Shown: piece by piece, positions 39,061 to 46,200 of the stretch
Layout: each line of letters opens with the position of its first letter
Numbering within the stretch: position 1 is the stretch's first letter
Source: an uncultured Clostridium sp.
Lineage (GTDB): Bacteria; Bacillota; Clostridia; TANB77; CAG-508
DNA: 50,316 bases
Direction: 5' to 3'
NCBI GenBank assembly: GCA_947575745.1
Contig: CANPOS010000011.1
Location: forward strand, 1 to 50,316
Notes under the pieces: model-generated
What the model saw: the letters and a program-made list of their open reading frames with translations, nothing else
Databases searched by the model: none
Told to the model about the DNA's origin: nothing
Program-made: the position numbers and the translations under genes

Positions 39061-39101
39061 AAATGAATGTTACAATTTACTAAAAATCATAACATTCATT
39101 T
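39061..39101 (-). terminator. Terminator of prfB
   Basis: AAATGAATGTTA/TAACATTCATTT stem just past the prfB stop. Confidence 0.8.
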
Positions 39102-39108
39102 ATATTTT

Positions 39109-40213
39109 CTAAATATTACTTTTCAAATATGCTTCTATAAATTTATCTATATCTCCATTCATTACCGCTTCCACATTGCCCATTTCAAAATTCGTTCTGT
39201 GATCTTTTACAAGTGTATATGGACAAAACACATAAGATCTTATTTGACTTCCCCATGCAATGTCTTTTTGAACACCTTTTAAATCCTCTATTCTATCTTT
39301 GTTTTCTTTTTCTTTTAAATCTAATAGTTTAGACTTTAGCATTCTCATAGCAGTTTCTTTATTTTGCAGTTGAGAACGTTCTGATTGGCAAGATGTAACA
39401 ATATTTGTTGGAATATGTGTAATTCTAACAGCTGAAGATGTCTTGTTTATATGCTGTCCTCCTGCTCCTGATGATCTATAAGTATCTATTCTTAAATCGT
39501 CAGGGTTTATTTCAAGCTCTATATCATCTGAAATCTCTGGTAGAACTTCAACAGATGCAAATGATGTATGCCTTCTTCCTCCTGCATCAAATGGTGAAAT
39601 TCTAACTAATCTATGAACACCCATTTCACATTTTAGATATCCATATGCATTTTCTCCTATAATAACTGCTGTAACACTTTTTATTCCCGCTTCATCTCCT
39701 TCAAGATATTCTGTTTCTTTTACACTATACCCATTATTTGTAGCCCATCTACAATACATCCTATATAACATTTGTACCCAATCTTGCGACTCTGTTCCTC
39801 CTGCTCCTGGGTGTAAAGTAATTATTGCATTATTTTTATCAAATTTTCCTGAAAGAAACATTTTTGTTTCTAGTTTTTCTATTTTATTTCTTAGACTAGA
39901 AGTACTTTTTACTAATTCTATTTTCATTTCTTCGTCATCTTCTAAAAGTAAAAAATCATTTGTTTCTATAAGATTTTCTATTTCATTCTTTATTTTAACA
40001 ATACTTATGTATTTTGCCTTTACATCTTTCATATCACGTAAAACAACATTTGCACTTTTATTATCATTCCAAAAGCCGTTCAGCAAGAGTTTTCTCTTCA
40101 AGTTCTTTAAGCTTCTTTTCTAACTCTTCTTGTTTTCCAATTGTTTTTTCTAAAGTAATAAATTTTGTTTTTAATTCTTGCAATTCTCTTCTATTTTCTT
40201 CAAGGTCTATCAT
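39109..40213 (-). CDS. prfB: Peptide chain release factor 2 with a CGG frameshift site in place of the usual UGA site
   Basis: Class I release factor for UGA and UAA. I chose ATG 40213 because AAAGGATGG lies 9 nt upstream; ATG 40228 is possible but overlaps the Shine-Dalgarno. The usual autoregulatory CUU-UGA-C shift near codon 25 is absent: no stop occurs in the first 45 codons. Instead CGG (40076-40078, minus strand) is codon 46. Skipping the C gives KTLAE-GFWNDNKSANVV, matching the family's FWND block. The GGQ loop (SSGAGGQHINKTSSAVRITH) is intact, and the codon-recognition SPF motif reads ISPFDAGG. 367 residues. Without the shift no release factor 2 would be made. Confidence 0.94.
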
Positions 40214-40228
40214 TCTATCAAAATCCAT

Positions 40229-40442
40229 CCTTTTTTATATATTTATTATTTAATTATAACAAATAAAACTATAAAAGTATAGATATGCAGATAAAAAAAT
40301 AGATATACACTTTTTGCAATTGCAACTTTGGCTTCTCTCAGCTTCCTCCTCACAAAGGATTCCCTTACAATTTACTAACAGTTCGCCACTATTAGGTACC
40401 TTAAGAGATTTTCATTTTCTGGTTATTGCCTCTTGACATACT
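40229..40442. other. Non-coding stretch between prfB and cassette D
   Basis: About 210 bp without a gene, GC-richer from about 40320. On the minus strand it reads AGTGGCGAACTGTTAGTAAA, then GTGAGGAGGAAGCTGAGAG, a purine-rich style recalling domain I of group II introns. No intron-encoded protein or domain V is present, so at most a fragment. Confidence 0.25.
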
Positions 40443-40484
40443 AGTCAAAAGACCATAGCACATATATACTACGGTCTTTTGACT
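40443..40484 (-). terminator. Terminator of cassette D
   Basis: GTCAAAAGACC.TAG paired with CTA.GGTCTTTTGAC, a long near-perfect stem downstream of the minus-strand gene. Confidence 0.75.
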
Positions 40485-40533
40485 ATGTGAAGTTAACTTT
40501 ATTTAAGTTATTCTTCGTAAGAGGTTTGTTTAA

Positions 40534-41310
40534 TTACATAGGTTCCTTTCCTTGACATTTAGTCCTTTTCCAAGTTGTCATTTTTTCGATTTCATCAACA
40601 ATTGCTAATATTTCTTCTAATTCTGCATGTTTCAATATTTTGCTTCTAAGCTTTGTGAACATTATTTCCTTTTTGTTAAGGTTCGTTCTTGCATTTGGCA
40701 ATTTAAGTATTAGTGGTTTCATTTCATCTTGAATATCCACTAATATATTCGAAGGAAGATGAATCAAAGGTCTCATTGCAAATTCAAAACTTTTATTGAC
40801 ATTACATCCGCAGAAACTATAGTGTAAAGCATGTTGCTCTATTCTACTTTTGTTCATACTGCACAAGCTACGATTGTTAGGGTTAGCTTGCATACTAATA
40901 AATGCAAGCCAATATTCTCTATTAACAGGCTTTATATCTGGATTATACAAGATTTTTACCATATCTTCTGTCCAAGCTTTTCCTTCTGCCTGAAGCTTGG
41001 AATTTGAATACAAATCGGCAATATTTTTCAGAATTCCAATTCCATTCAAATATCCTTCTCTGCCCCTCAGTTCTAATGTGTCTTCAGTTACATCACCTGA
41101 GACAAGCCAAACTTCTTCATTAAACAAAATTGGGTAATAAACGTGACCAACTTCTGCCGTAAAAGTCTGCGTCTTGGTGATTCCAGTGAATTTTTCAGAA
41201 TAGCTTAAGCTTTTTTCTTTATTTGGGCTATATGCAATTCCTCTTTCAGACATTAGTTTGTTTACTGACGGTATCTGCAATGCCTCCTGAAGCAATATCC
41301 ATTTTGCCAT
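40534..41310 (-). CDS. Foreign single-gene cassette D, protein with a YWLA...MRPL C-terminal pattern
   Basis: The 258-residue protein starts at ATG after AGGAGG. The middle resembles the beta-rich repeat domain widespread in uncultured Firmicutes, whose pattern is YWLAS ... GVRPVVSL: here EYWLAFISMQANPNNRSLCS, then SFCGCNVNKSFEFAMRPLIH and LPSNILVD. That domain is usually on secreted or variable proteins, but no signal peptide is seen here. N-terminal part (QEALQIPSVNKLMSERGIAY) and C-terminal helical part are unrecognised. Codon usage is GC-richer than in native genes; no in-frame CGG. Own promoter and terminator. Confidence 0.65.
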   Translation of the reverse strand: MAKWILLQEALQIPSVNKLMSERGIAYSPNKEKSLSYSEKFTGITKTQTFTAEVGHVYYPILFNEEVWLVSGDVTEDTLELRGREGYLNGIGILKNIADLYSNSKLQAEGKAWTEDMVKILYNPDIKPVNREYWLAFISMQANPNNRSLCSMNKSRIEQHALHYSFCGCNVNKSFEFAMRPLIHLPSNILVDIQDEMKPLILKLPNARTNLNKKEIMFTKLRSKILKHAELEEILAIVDEIEKMTTWKRTKCQGKEPM

Positions 41311-41434
41311 AATTATGTCCTCCTGCTATTTTAGTTATATCTAGTTTACATTCCTATGTATGTTTTATCCTCTCTTTCTTTGTTTTTTGCAAATATGCTT
41401 TCTACAAATGCATTACTTACTTTAGCTTATAACC

Positions 41435-41463
41435 ATCATAATATATTTTATGTAAAGTGTCAA
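41435..41463 (-). promoter_or_regulatory. Promoter of cassette D
   Basis: Minus strand: perfect TTGACA, 17-bp spacer, TATGAT. The leader to the gene is about 120 nt. Confidence 0.75.
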
Positions 41464-41494
41464 TACTTTTTAATTCTTTTCCAATATATAATAC

Positions 41495-41540
41495 GCCCCT
41501 CACCTCTACCTATTAATAATCTCGGTATATGGTGAGGGGC
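41495..41540 (-). terminator. Terminator of cassette E
   Basis: GCCCCTCACC/GGTGAGGGGC stem downstream of the minus-strand gene, with A/T-rich sequence beyond. Confidence 0.8.
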
Positions 41541-41552
41541 TATTCGTGATTT

Positions 41553-42053
41553 TTAACGCCTATATCCGCTTGAACTTCTAGATTTACGCTTTTTCATCTT
41601 GCCCTTCTTTTTCTCCCTCTTCAGGGCTCTTGGCTTGGGTCCACCTTTCCTCATTAAAGGTTTTTGATTTTTTTTAGGATTAACCTGTTGACTTGCTTTA
41701 AGCTTTCCTTCCCCATCAGCAACTTCAGCTTCCTCAAGTTGCTCCTTAAAGGTTTCCTCAACTTGATGAGGAACTTGTGGCCTTATCGCTGGAACTGTAA
41801 TAACTGGTTCTTTCTTAGGTTCAACTGCTTGCGTGGTTTCTACCTTCTGACTTCTTAAGGTGGGTTTGGGAATTCTATACGGCCACTGAACAATTTTCTT
41901 GTCCTTAACCGTTAAATAAATAACCTTCCCCCGGTAGCCACATGCACTAGCAAACATGGAAAATCTGCAAAGCTCACTCAGAGCCTCTACATCACTTCCA
42001 AATTTTCTAGCTTGGAGTTTTTTTAGTTCTGTATCGAACCTTCTTAACTCCAT
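41553..42053 (-). CDS. Foreign single-gene cassette E, basic protein
   Basis: I do not recognise this 166-residue protein. I chose ATG 42053, 8 nt after GAAGGAG; ATG 42059 is too close to it. The N-terminal half is a small globular part (MELRRFDTELKKLQARKFGS; SELCRFSMFASACGYRGKV), then a Pro/Gln linker and a highly basic tail (KREKKKGKMKKRKSRSSSG) that suggests nucleic-acid or ribosome binding. One in-frame CGG (in GYRGK) must be read as Arg. GC-rich codons, own promoter and terminator. Ends 146 bp before sigK on the opposite strand. Confidence 0.65.
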   Translation of the reverse strand: MELRRFDTELKKLQARKFGSDVEALSELCRFSMFASACGYRGKVIYLTVKDKKIVQWPYRIPKPTLRSQKVETTQAVEPKKEPVITVPAIRPQVPHQVEETFKEQLEEAEVADGEGKLKASQQVNPKKNQKPLMRKGGPKPRALKREKKKGKMKKRKSRSSSGYRR

Positions 42054-42085
42054 TTTCATCACTCCTTCAACTATTTGGTAAATGC

Positions 42086-42114
42086 ATAATATCATATTGC
42101 GTACAAAAAGTCAA
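42086..42114 (-). promoter_or_regulatory. Promoter of cassette E
   Basis: Minus strand: TTGACT, 17-bp spacer, TATTAT. Confidence 0.75.
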
Positions 42115-42198
42115 AAAGTTTTTTTATATAGTCCATGCACAGACAAAATCCCTCGAACATATAATTGACTATGTGAAAAATGGAGGTGTTTTCTCCTT

Positions 42199-42574
42199 AT
42201 GATAGGAACCTTAACTTTATCTGGTTTTTTTGCTTTCTTAAAATGCGCGACATTTGCAGTTCGGATACATACAAAGCTCTAACTTATTTCCTGAACCTCT
42301 TAGTTCAGAAGAAGAATTAGAGTTCTTAAAAAGATTGAAAAATGGCGATGAAGAAGCAAGAAATATTTTAATTGAAAGAAATTTGAGACTTGTTGCTCAT
42401 GTTTCTAAGAAATATGCTTCTACTAATATAGAGCAAGACGATTTAATCTCAATAGGTACTATAGGACTTATAAAAGGAATTAATAGTTTCAATATGGATA
42501 AGAACATTAGACTAGCAACCTATGTTGCTAGATGCATAGAAAATGCAACTATCACATATTGGAAAGCTGTGTAG
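42199..42574 (+). pseudogene. sigK: 5' part of sigK (SpoIVCB-like), with a CGG frameshift site and cut by a skin-like element
   Basis: N-terminal half of the late mother-cell sigma factor. ATG 42199 lies 12 nt after GGAGG. A hydrophobic pro-sequence (GFFAFLKCATFAV) is followed at codon 22 by CGG (42262-42264). Skipping the C gives FAV-GYIQSSNLFPEPLSSEEE, the conserved pro-sigma-K start. It goes on through RNLRLVAHVSKKY, DLISIGTIGLIKGI and YVARCIENA, then departs from the family and stops at 42574. The break after ARCIEN is where Bacillus sigK is cut by the skin element. The rest of sigK should lie at the far end of the element, beyond the window. Not a dead gene: excision would restore it. 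Confidence 0.9.
42530..42560 (+). other. Left attachment junction of the sigK element (approximate)
   Basis: Homology to sigma-K ends at CIENA (42535-42549). The crossover dinucleotide must lie within a few bases of GAAAATGCAACT. The exact core needs the right junction, which is outside the window. Confidence 0.6.
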
Positions 42575-43056
42575 CAATTAGTAAGCTATTTGATAAATTA
42601 AAGGACAAGCTAGATACTGAAATCACTCTAAAAACTCATGCTGTTTGGAAGATACCACAGATAAATGAAAATAGCACCATAGGACAGCAGATAAAATATT
42701 ATCGTAGATTAGCAAATATTAAACAAACTGATTTATGCTTAAAACTTGGCTGTGATAGAGGTGTTTTAGACCATCTTGAAAATAGAGAATTAAAACTTGT
42801 TAATATTAAATTGATTAAAGATATTATAAAAGAATTAGATATTGAAGATAAAATTGTTATGAATGATGATTATATTGCTTTTCTTTTAGATAATCCAATT
42901 CAAGCTATAGTTGATTTTAGAAAAAAGAATAACCTTAAACGAATTGATTTAGCTAAAATGCTTGATAAAGATATATCAGTTATTAAAAAATGGGAAACGG
43001 GTAAATCACAGATGACTAGAGCAAGTTATAATAAATTAAAAAAATGTATGAGTTAG
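42532..43056 (+). CDS. Helix-turn-helix protein at the element edge, start unclear
   Basis: A frame that becomes coding-like after the sigK junction. It has two XRE-type HTH segments: IGQQIKYYRRLANIKQTDLC.LKLGC near the middle and IVDFRKKNNLKRIDLAKMLD near the end, the latter ending in a VIKKWETGKS turn. The only ATG (42532) lies inside sigK in another frame without a ribosome-binding site, and no alternative start with a Shine-Dalgarno is evident early on. Either the true 5' end lies at the other end of the element and is joined on excision, or it is a truncated remnant. Probably a regulator of the element. Confidence 0.55.
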   Translation: MHRKCNYHILESCVAISKLFDKLKDKLDTEITLKTHAVWKIPQINENSTIGQQIKYYRRLANIKQTDLCLKLGCDRGVLDHLENRELKLVNIKLIKDIIKELDIEDKIVMNDDYIAFLLDNPIQAIVDFRKKNNLKRIDLAKMLDKDISVIKKWETGKSQMTRASYNKLKKCMS

Positions 43057-43238
43057 TCGCTCGTACATTTTTCTTTAACATCTTTTAAAATTAAATCTAG
43101 GATTTTCTTTTTAGATGCATCACTAACATTTAATCCTTTAATTTTTTCTATCAATAAAGTTGCATGAAAGTTTGCAACTCTATTTTCAAGTTCTTCTTTA
43201 TCTTCTTCTAGTTCAGGAAGATTTACAATAACTTTCAT
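43053..43238 (-). CDS. Small acidic hypothetical protein of the element
   Basis: The 61-residue protein follows AAGGAGG and is last in the minus-strand operon after the ATPase gene (45 bp). It is helical and charged (LPELEEDKEELENRVANFHA; SDASKKKILDLILKDV), with no recognisable domain. Possibly an accessory mobilisation or regulatory protein. Overlaps the end of the HTH frame by four bases, tail to tail. Confidence 0.6.
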   Translation of the reverse strand: MKVIVNLPELEEDKEELENRVANFHATLLIEKIKGLNVSDASKKKILDLILKDVKEKCTSD

Positions 43239-43283
43239 ACAACCTCCTTACTTAAAGTTTATTCAAACTATAAAATAAATTGA

Positions 43284-44657
43284 TTAATGTTTGCTATTAT
43301 TTAGAATTTTTTCATAATCATCAATCCAATAACATTGTGCAAGTGTTTTATTAACATTAGAAATATATAAACCTCTAGCATTTTTAGGAATTTTTTCAGA
43401 TGCATCTTTATTATCAAGTATGATATTGCTTAATATTTCATCAGCTCTAAAACAAATACGATACCCTATGTTTGTTCTAGTTTGACCTGAAATTAAATCA
43501 GCTGAAGGACGCTGTGTTGAGAGTAACAAATGTATGCCCACCATACGACCTAAACGAGCAATTTTTTCAATATTTTCTTCAATTCTTGAAAGCTGTTGTT
43601 GTTCTTCTTTTGATAAATATTTTTTATTTACTGATAATACTTCTGCAACTTCATCAAAAGCAAGTATAATATGTTTCATTTTATTAGTAGTTCCCTTATT
43701 GTAATTATCAATATTATTAACACTTGCTTTAAGCAATTTATTAGCTCTTATATCATATTCTTCTATAAGGTTGTCTAATACCATAAGTAAATCATTTTTT
43801 GTACTAACAATTTTACATTTATCATGCCAAATTTTCTCGTAGTCTATTGCATTTTTAAAATCTGCTATAATTACGTTATGTCCTAATGCTAGAACTTGTG
43901 CTAGAACTAATTTTACAGAAGATGTCTTACCTGAATTACTTTCTCCACCATCTAAACCATGAGGAATTGTAGACATATTCCAAATTTCTTGATTACCAAA
44001 TGCATCTACTCCTAAAACTACTTTTAATTCAATCTCATCTTTTTGTAAATAATCATTACTCCAAATTTTAGGTTTAGGATTGCTTAAATCTTCTTTTGTT
44101 AAGCATAAAAGAATTTTGTTGTTTCCTAATCTTTTAATACCTTTTACTATGTACCCATAAATTTCTATTCTGCTCATGTTCTTTTCCCAATCAGCAACCA
44201 TTGTTGAATTAGTGAAAAATTTATATATCATTGTATTTTTATCTTTAGGATTAATATAACTTGCTATAAATATGGCTGTTCCTCTAGCATAATTAACTAT
44301 TCCTGCATTATATATTTTTTCACATATTTTGTTAGAATTAATAGGTATTGCTAGACTTATTACATATATAATATAAAATAGGATTGCTAGAATAACTGCT
44401 ATTATGCTTGATGGTATATTAGTACCTAATATATTGTTAATTAGCATCAATATTTTATTATCAGGTATTTTTGCACCTAAATTATGAATTATTAATAATA
44501 TTATTCCTAATACTATTGTTCCAATAATTAAAGATATTAATTTTAATTTACTATGATAAAATTGATTTCCTGCTATTTCTAAAAATTGAAGTATAGTAAT
44601 TTTTCCCTTTTTATATTCTCTATTATTTTTTATTTCTTTATTTAAATTATCTCTCAT
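43284..44657 (-). CDS. FtsK/TcpA-like DNA-translocase ATPase
   Basis: The 457-residue protein has two membrane segments (about 39-60 and 84-104), then a P-loop ATPase domain with Walker A GGESNSGKTS (about 237-246), Walker B ILAFDE (about 331-336) and HLLLSTQRPSADLI, the FtsK/SpoIIIE-type arginine/sensor region. This is the coupling-protein layout of conjugative elements of Gram-positives (TcpA, ConQ/YdcQ). It could pump element DNA in conjugation or during replication. The start overlaps the rep stop by four bases (ATGA), with GAGGAGG inside rep. No relaxase other than Rep is seen. Confidence 0.85.
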   Translation of the reverse strand: MRDNLNKEIKNNREYKKGKITILQFLEIAGNQFYHSKLKLISLIIGTIVLGIILLIIHNLGAKIPDNKILMLINNILGTNIPSSIIAVILAILFYIIYVISLAIPINSNKICEKIYNAGIVNYARGTAIFIASYINPKDKNTMIYKFFTNSTMVADWEKNMSRIEIYGYIVKGIKRLGNNKILLCLTKEDLSNPKPKIWSNDYLQKDEIELKVVLGVDAFGNQEIWNMSTIPHGLDGGESNSGKTSSVKLVLAQVLALGHNVIIADFKNAIDYEKIWHDKCKIVSTKNDLLMVLDNLIEEYDIRANKLLKASVNNIDNYNKGTTNKMKHIILAFDEVAEVLSVNKKYLSKEEQQQLSRIEENIEKIARLGRMVGIHLLLSTQRPSADLISGQTRTNIGYRICFRADEILSNIILDNKDASEKIPKNARGLYISNVNKTLAQCYWIDDYEKILNNSKH

Positions 44658-45655
44658 GATAATTCCTCCTCATATTTTGTTTCTCTATGCTTAATAATTT
44701 CATATTTATTTTCTGGTGTTTTCTTAAATTCAAAAATGTTTCCCCATCTTCTGTCGTAAGCTTTCCAAGTAGATGGTTTCATTACTTTTTCATAAGCATA
44801 CATATTTTCATATTTGGTATTTGTTGCAACGACAAGCACATCAAAATTTGGAATTACATTGTTATACCTGTTGCTAAGTCCAGAGGACAACGGAAATTTA
44901 TCTGTAATTATAAGCATTAATTCGATAGGAACATTTGTTATTTCATCCATGAAAACTACTTTTTCACCATCATATCCATCCCACATAGCATTAAGATTAT
45001 GATAATTATAAACTCTAAAAATATCTTGAGGTGGAAAATTCTCATATACCCAAGTGGATTTACCAGTAGCTGTTTCCCCATAACAAAAATATGTCTTAAT
45101 TTTTCTAAAAGATTTTGAACTTTTTTCTTTTAAATAATTATGTCTAATAGTATCAATTTCTCTTATTCTAAATGCAAATGATGGATTTTCTTCTATAATC
45201 TCAATATTTGTTTTTCCTGCTTTTATATCTTCAAGTAATTTTTCTTTTTCTTTATTATGTTTTTCTTTTACAGATATAGGAATTTCGCCCCACTCAAAAG
45301 ATTTTATTTGAGTTTCAGCTTTTTCAGTATTTTTCCATTTTTCGATTTTAAGCACATAAGCACGGCATTCACTTGGTTTTCCTTTTATTTCAGTTTCAGC
45401 ATGACACATATAAAATCTTGATTTAGAAATGACAGTAGAAAATCTTGCTGGTGATTGACTCCTCCAATATATATGATAGTGAGGTGTCCCTTTTGCACCA
45501 ACTTCATGTGATATGCAATAATATGTAGGTTTAAATTTCTTTATAATTTCTATTGCTTTTTCCCAAGTCAAATTATGCTTTTCTGGATTATTTATAACAA
45601 TTAAGTAATCTCTTGATTGAGTGTCTTTTTTCTTATTTTTAGCTATAATAATCAA
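44654..45655 (-). CDS. CRESS-type replication initiator (HUH endonuclease plus superfamily 3 helicase)
   Basis: The 333-residue protein has the full layout of Rep proteins from CRESS-DNA viruses and related plasmids. HUH nuclease: motif I LIVINNP (18-24), motif II PHYH (58-61), motif III YVLK with catalytic Tyr100. SF3 helicase: Walker A GETATGKST (193-201), Walker B VVFMDE (233-238), motif C VVATN (275-279), and a late Arg region. It would nick the adjacent hairpin and start rolling-circle replication. The start is unusual: AAAGGAG directly abuts TTG, and ATT or ATA codons 3-9 nt later would be better spaced; there is no early ATG. A low-level non-AUG start may limit Rep. Confidence 0.9.
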   Translation of the reverse strand: MIIIAKNKKKDTQSRDYLIVINNPEKHNLTWEKAIEIIKKFKPTYYCISHEVGAKGTPHYHIYWRSQSPARFSTVISKSRFYMCHAETEIKGKPSECRAYVLKIEKWKNTEKAETQIKSFEWGEIPISVKEKHNKEKEKLLEDIKAGKTNIEIIEENPSFAFRIREIDTIRHNYLKEKSSKSFRKIKTYFCYGETATGKSTWVYENFPPQDIFRVYNYHNLNAMWDGYDGEKVVFMDEITNVPIELMLIITDKFPLSSGLSNRYNNVIPNFDVLVVATNTKYENMYAYEKVMKPSTWKAYDRRWGNIFEFKKTPENKYEIIKHRETKYEEELS

Positions 45656-45699
45656 CTCCTTTAAAACAATTTTAAATATTGCTACAATGCTACTAATAA

Positions 45700-45732
45700 A
45701 TGCTATAAAGGTAATAGTAAACTTTATAGCAT
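45700..45732 (-). promoter_or_regulatory. CRESS-type origin hairpin (predicted nick site)
   Basis: A perfect 11-bp stem (ATGCTATAAAG/CTTTATAGCAT) closes an 11-nt loop. On the minus strand the loop reads TTTACTATTAC, containing TACTATTAC, which fits the nonanucleotide NANTATTAC displayed by geminivirus, circovirus and related plasmid origins, where Rep cuts TATT/AC. It lies 45 bp upstream of the rep start. Confidence 0.88.
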
Positions 45733-45740
45733 GGGGCTAC

Positions 45741-45759
45741 GTAAGACTTAACGTCTTAC
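45741..45759. repeat. Second small hairpin beside the origin
   Basis: GTAAGAC/GTCTTAC with a 5-nt spacer, 8 bp from the origin stem; could be a Rep-binding iteron or operator. No clear direct iterons were seen. Confidence 0.5.
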
Positions 45760-45781
45760 TCGCCCTTACTATAATTTCTAA

Positions 45782-46138
45782 TTATTCAGTAGCTTTAATT
45801 TTTAAATTACGTGGTTTATCTTGGCTAATACTATTAGCAACTAATCCTAAAACATCATCACAAATAATCATTACATCAGAAGCAGTTCCAGTACCTCTTA
45901 TTTGACTTTCACGAGCATAAAGTCTCATCTTTAAATCTTTAAAGATTACAGCTTGATAGATATTTGATTCTGGTTTATCTAGCAATAATTTTCCTGGAAT
46001 TTTGATAGTTGCTTCCTCAATTCCTGGAAATTGAACAATGTAATTTCCTCCTTGAGGAGTTTCCATCTTTTCACCATTTTTATAGTAGTCATTTGTGACA
46101 TTTTTTAAGATAAATATTTGATTTTGATAATCTAACAT
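45782..46138 (-). CDS. Small protein upstream of rep, possibly SSB- or YdcP-like
   Basis: The 118-residue protein starts at ATG 46138 after AAAGGAAAG; the upstream ATG at 46159 lacks a site. It is beta-rich (YQNQIFILKNVTNDYY; GGNYIVQFPGIEEATIKIPG; SDVMIICDDVLGLVANSI) and soluble. In integrative elements of Gram-positives small proteins such as YdcP precede the FtsK-like and Rep genes; position agrees but sequence evidence is slight. First gene of the rep operon. Confidence 0.6.
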   Translation of the reverse strand: MLDYQNQIFILKNVTNDYYKNGEKMETPQGGNYIVQFPGIEEATIKIPGKLLLDKPESNIYQAVIFKDLKMRLYARESQIRGTGTASDVMIICDDVLGLVANSISQDKPRNLKIKATE

Positions 46139-46157
46139 AATTATCTTTCCTTTCTGC

Positions 46158-46200
46158 ATTTAACTTACCCTGTCGGGAAACAAGTTAATGTAAGTTAAAT
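46158..46200. repeat. Perfect 11-bp inverted repeat at the head of the rep operon
   Basis: ATTTAACTTAC/GTAAGTTAAAT with a 21-nt loop that includes CCTGTCGGGAAAC. It is a candidate transfer origin, single-strand origin or operator. Confidence 0.6.

Noticed and set aside
40320-40442. Group II intron
   Set aside because: Only a stylistic resemblance to a domain I stretch; no reverse transcriptase, domain V or intron boundaries are visible.
652-42264. Sequencing or assembly errors as the cause of the frame breaks
   Set aside because: All 21 breaks are the same kind (+C) in the same in-frame context before GG, on both strands, in conserved genes, and none occurs at homopolymers or in guaA, guaB, rho and other long genes. 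Random error would not choose only in-frame CGG.
652-42264. Reassignment of CGG to another amino acid in the triplet code
   Set aside because: A simple codon reassignment would not change the reading frame; here one base too many is present at every site.
42199-42574. sigK as a simply truncated dead gene
   Set aside because: The break point matches known skin insertion places and a SpoIVCA-type recombinase lies in the following element.
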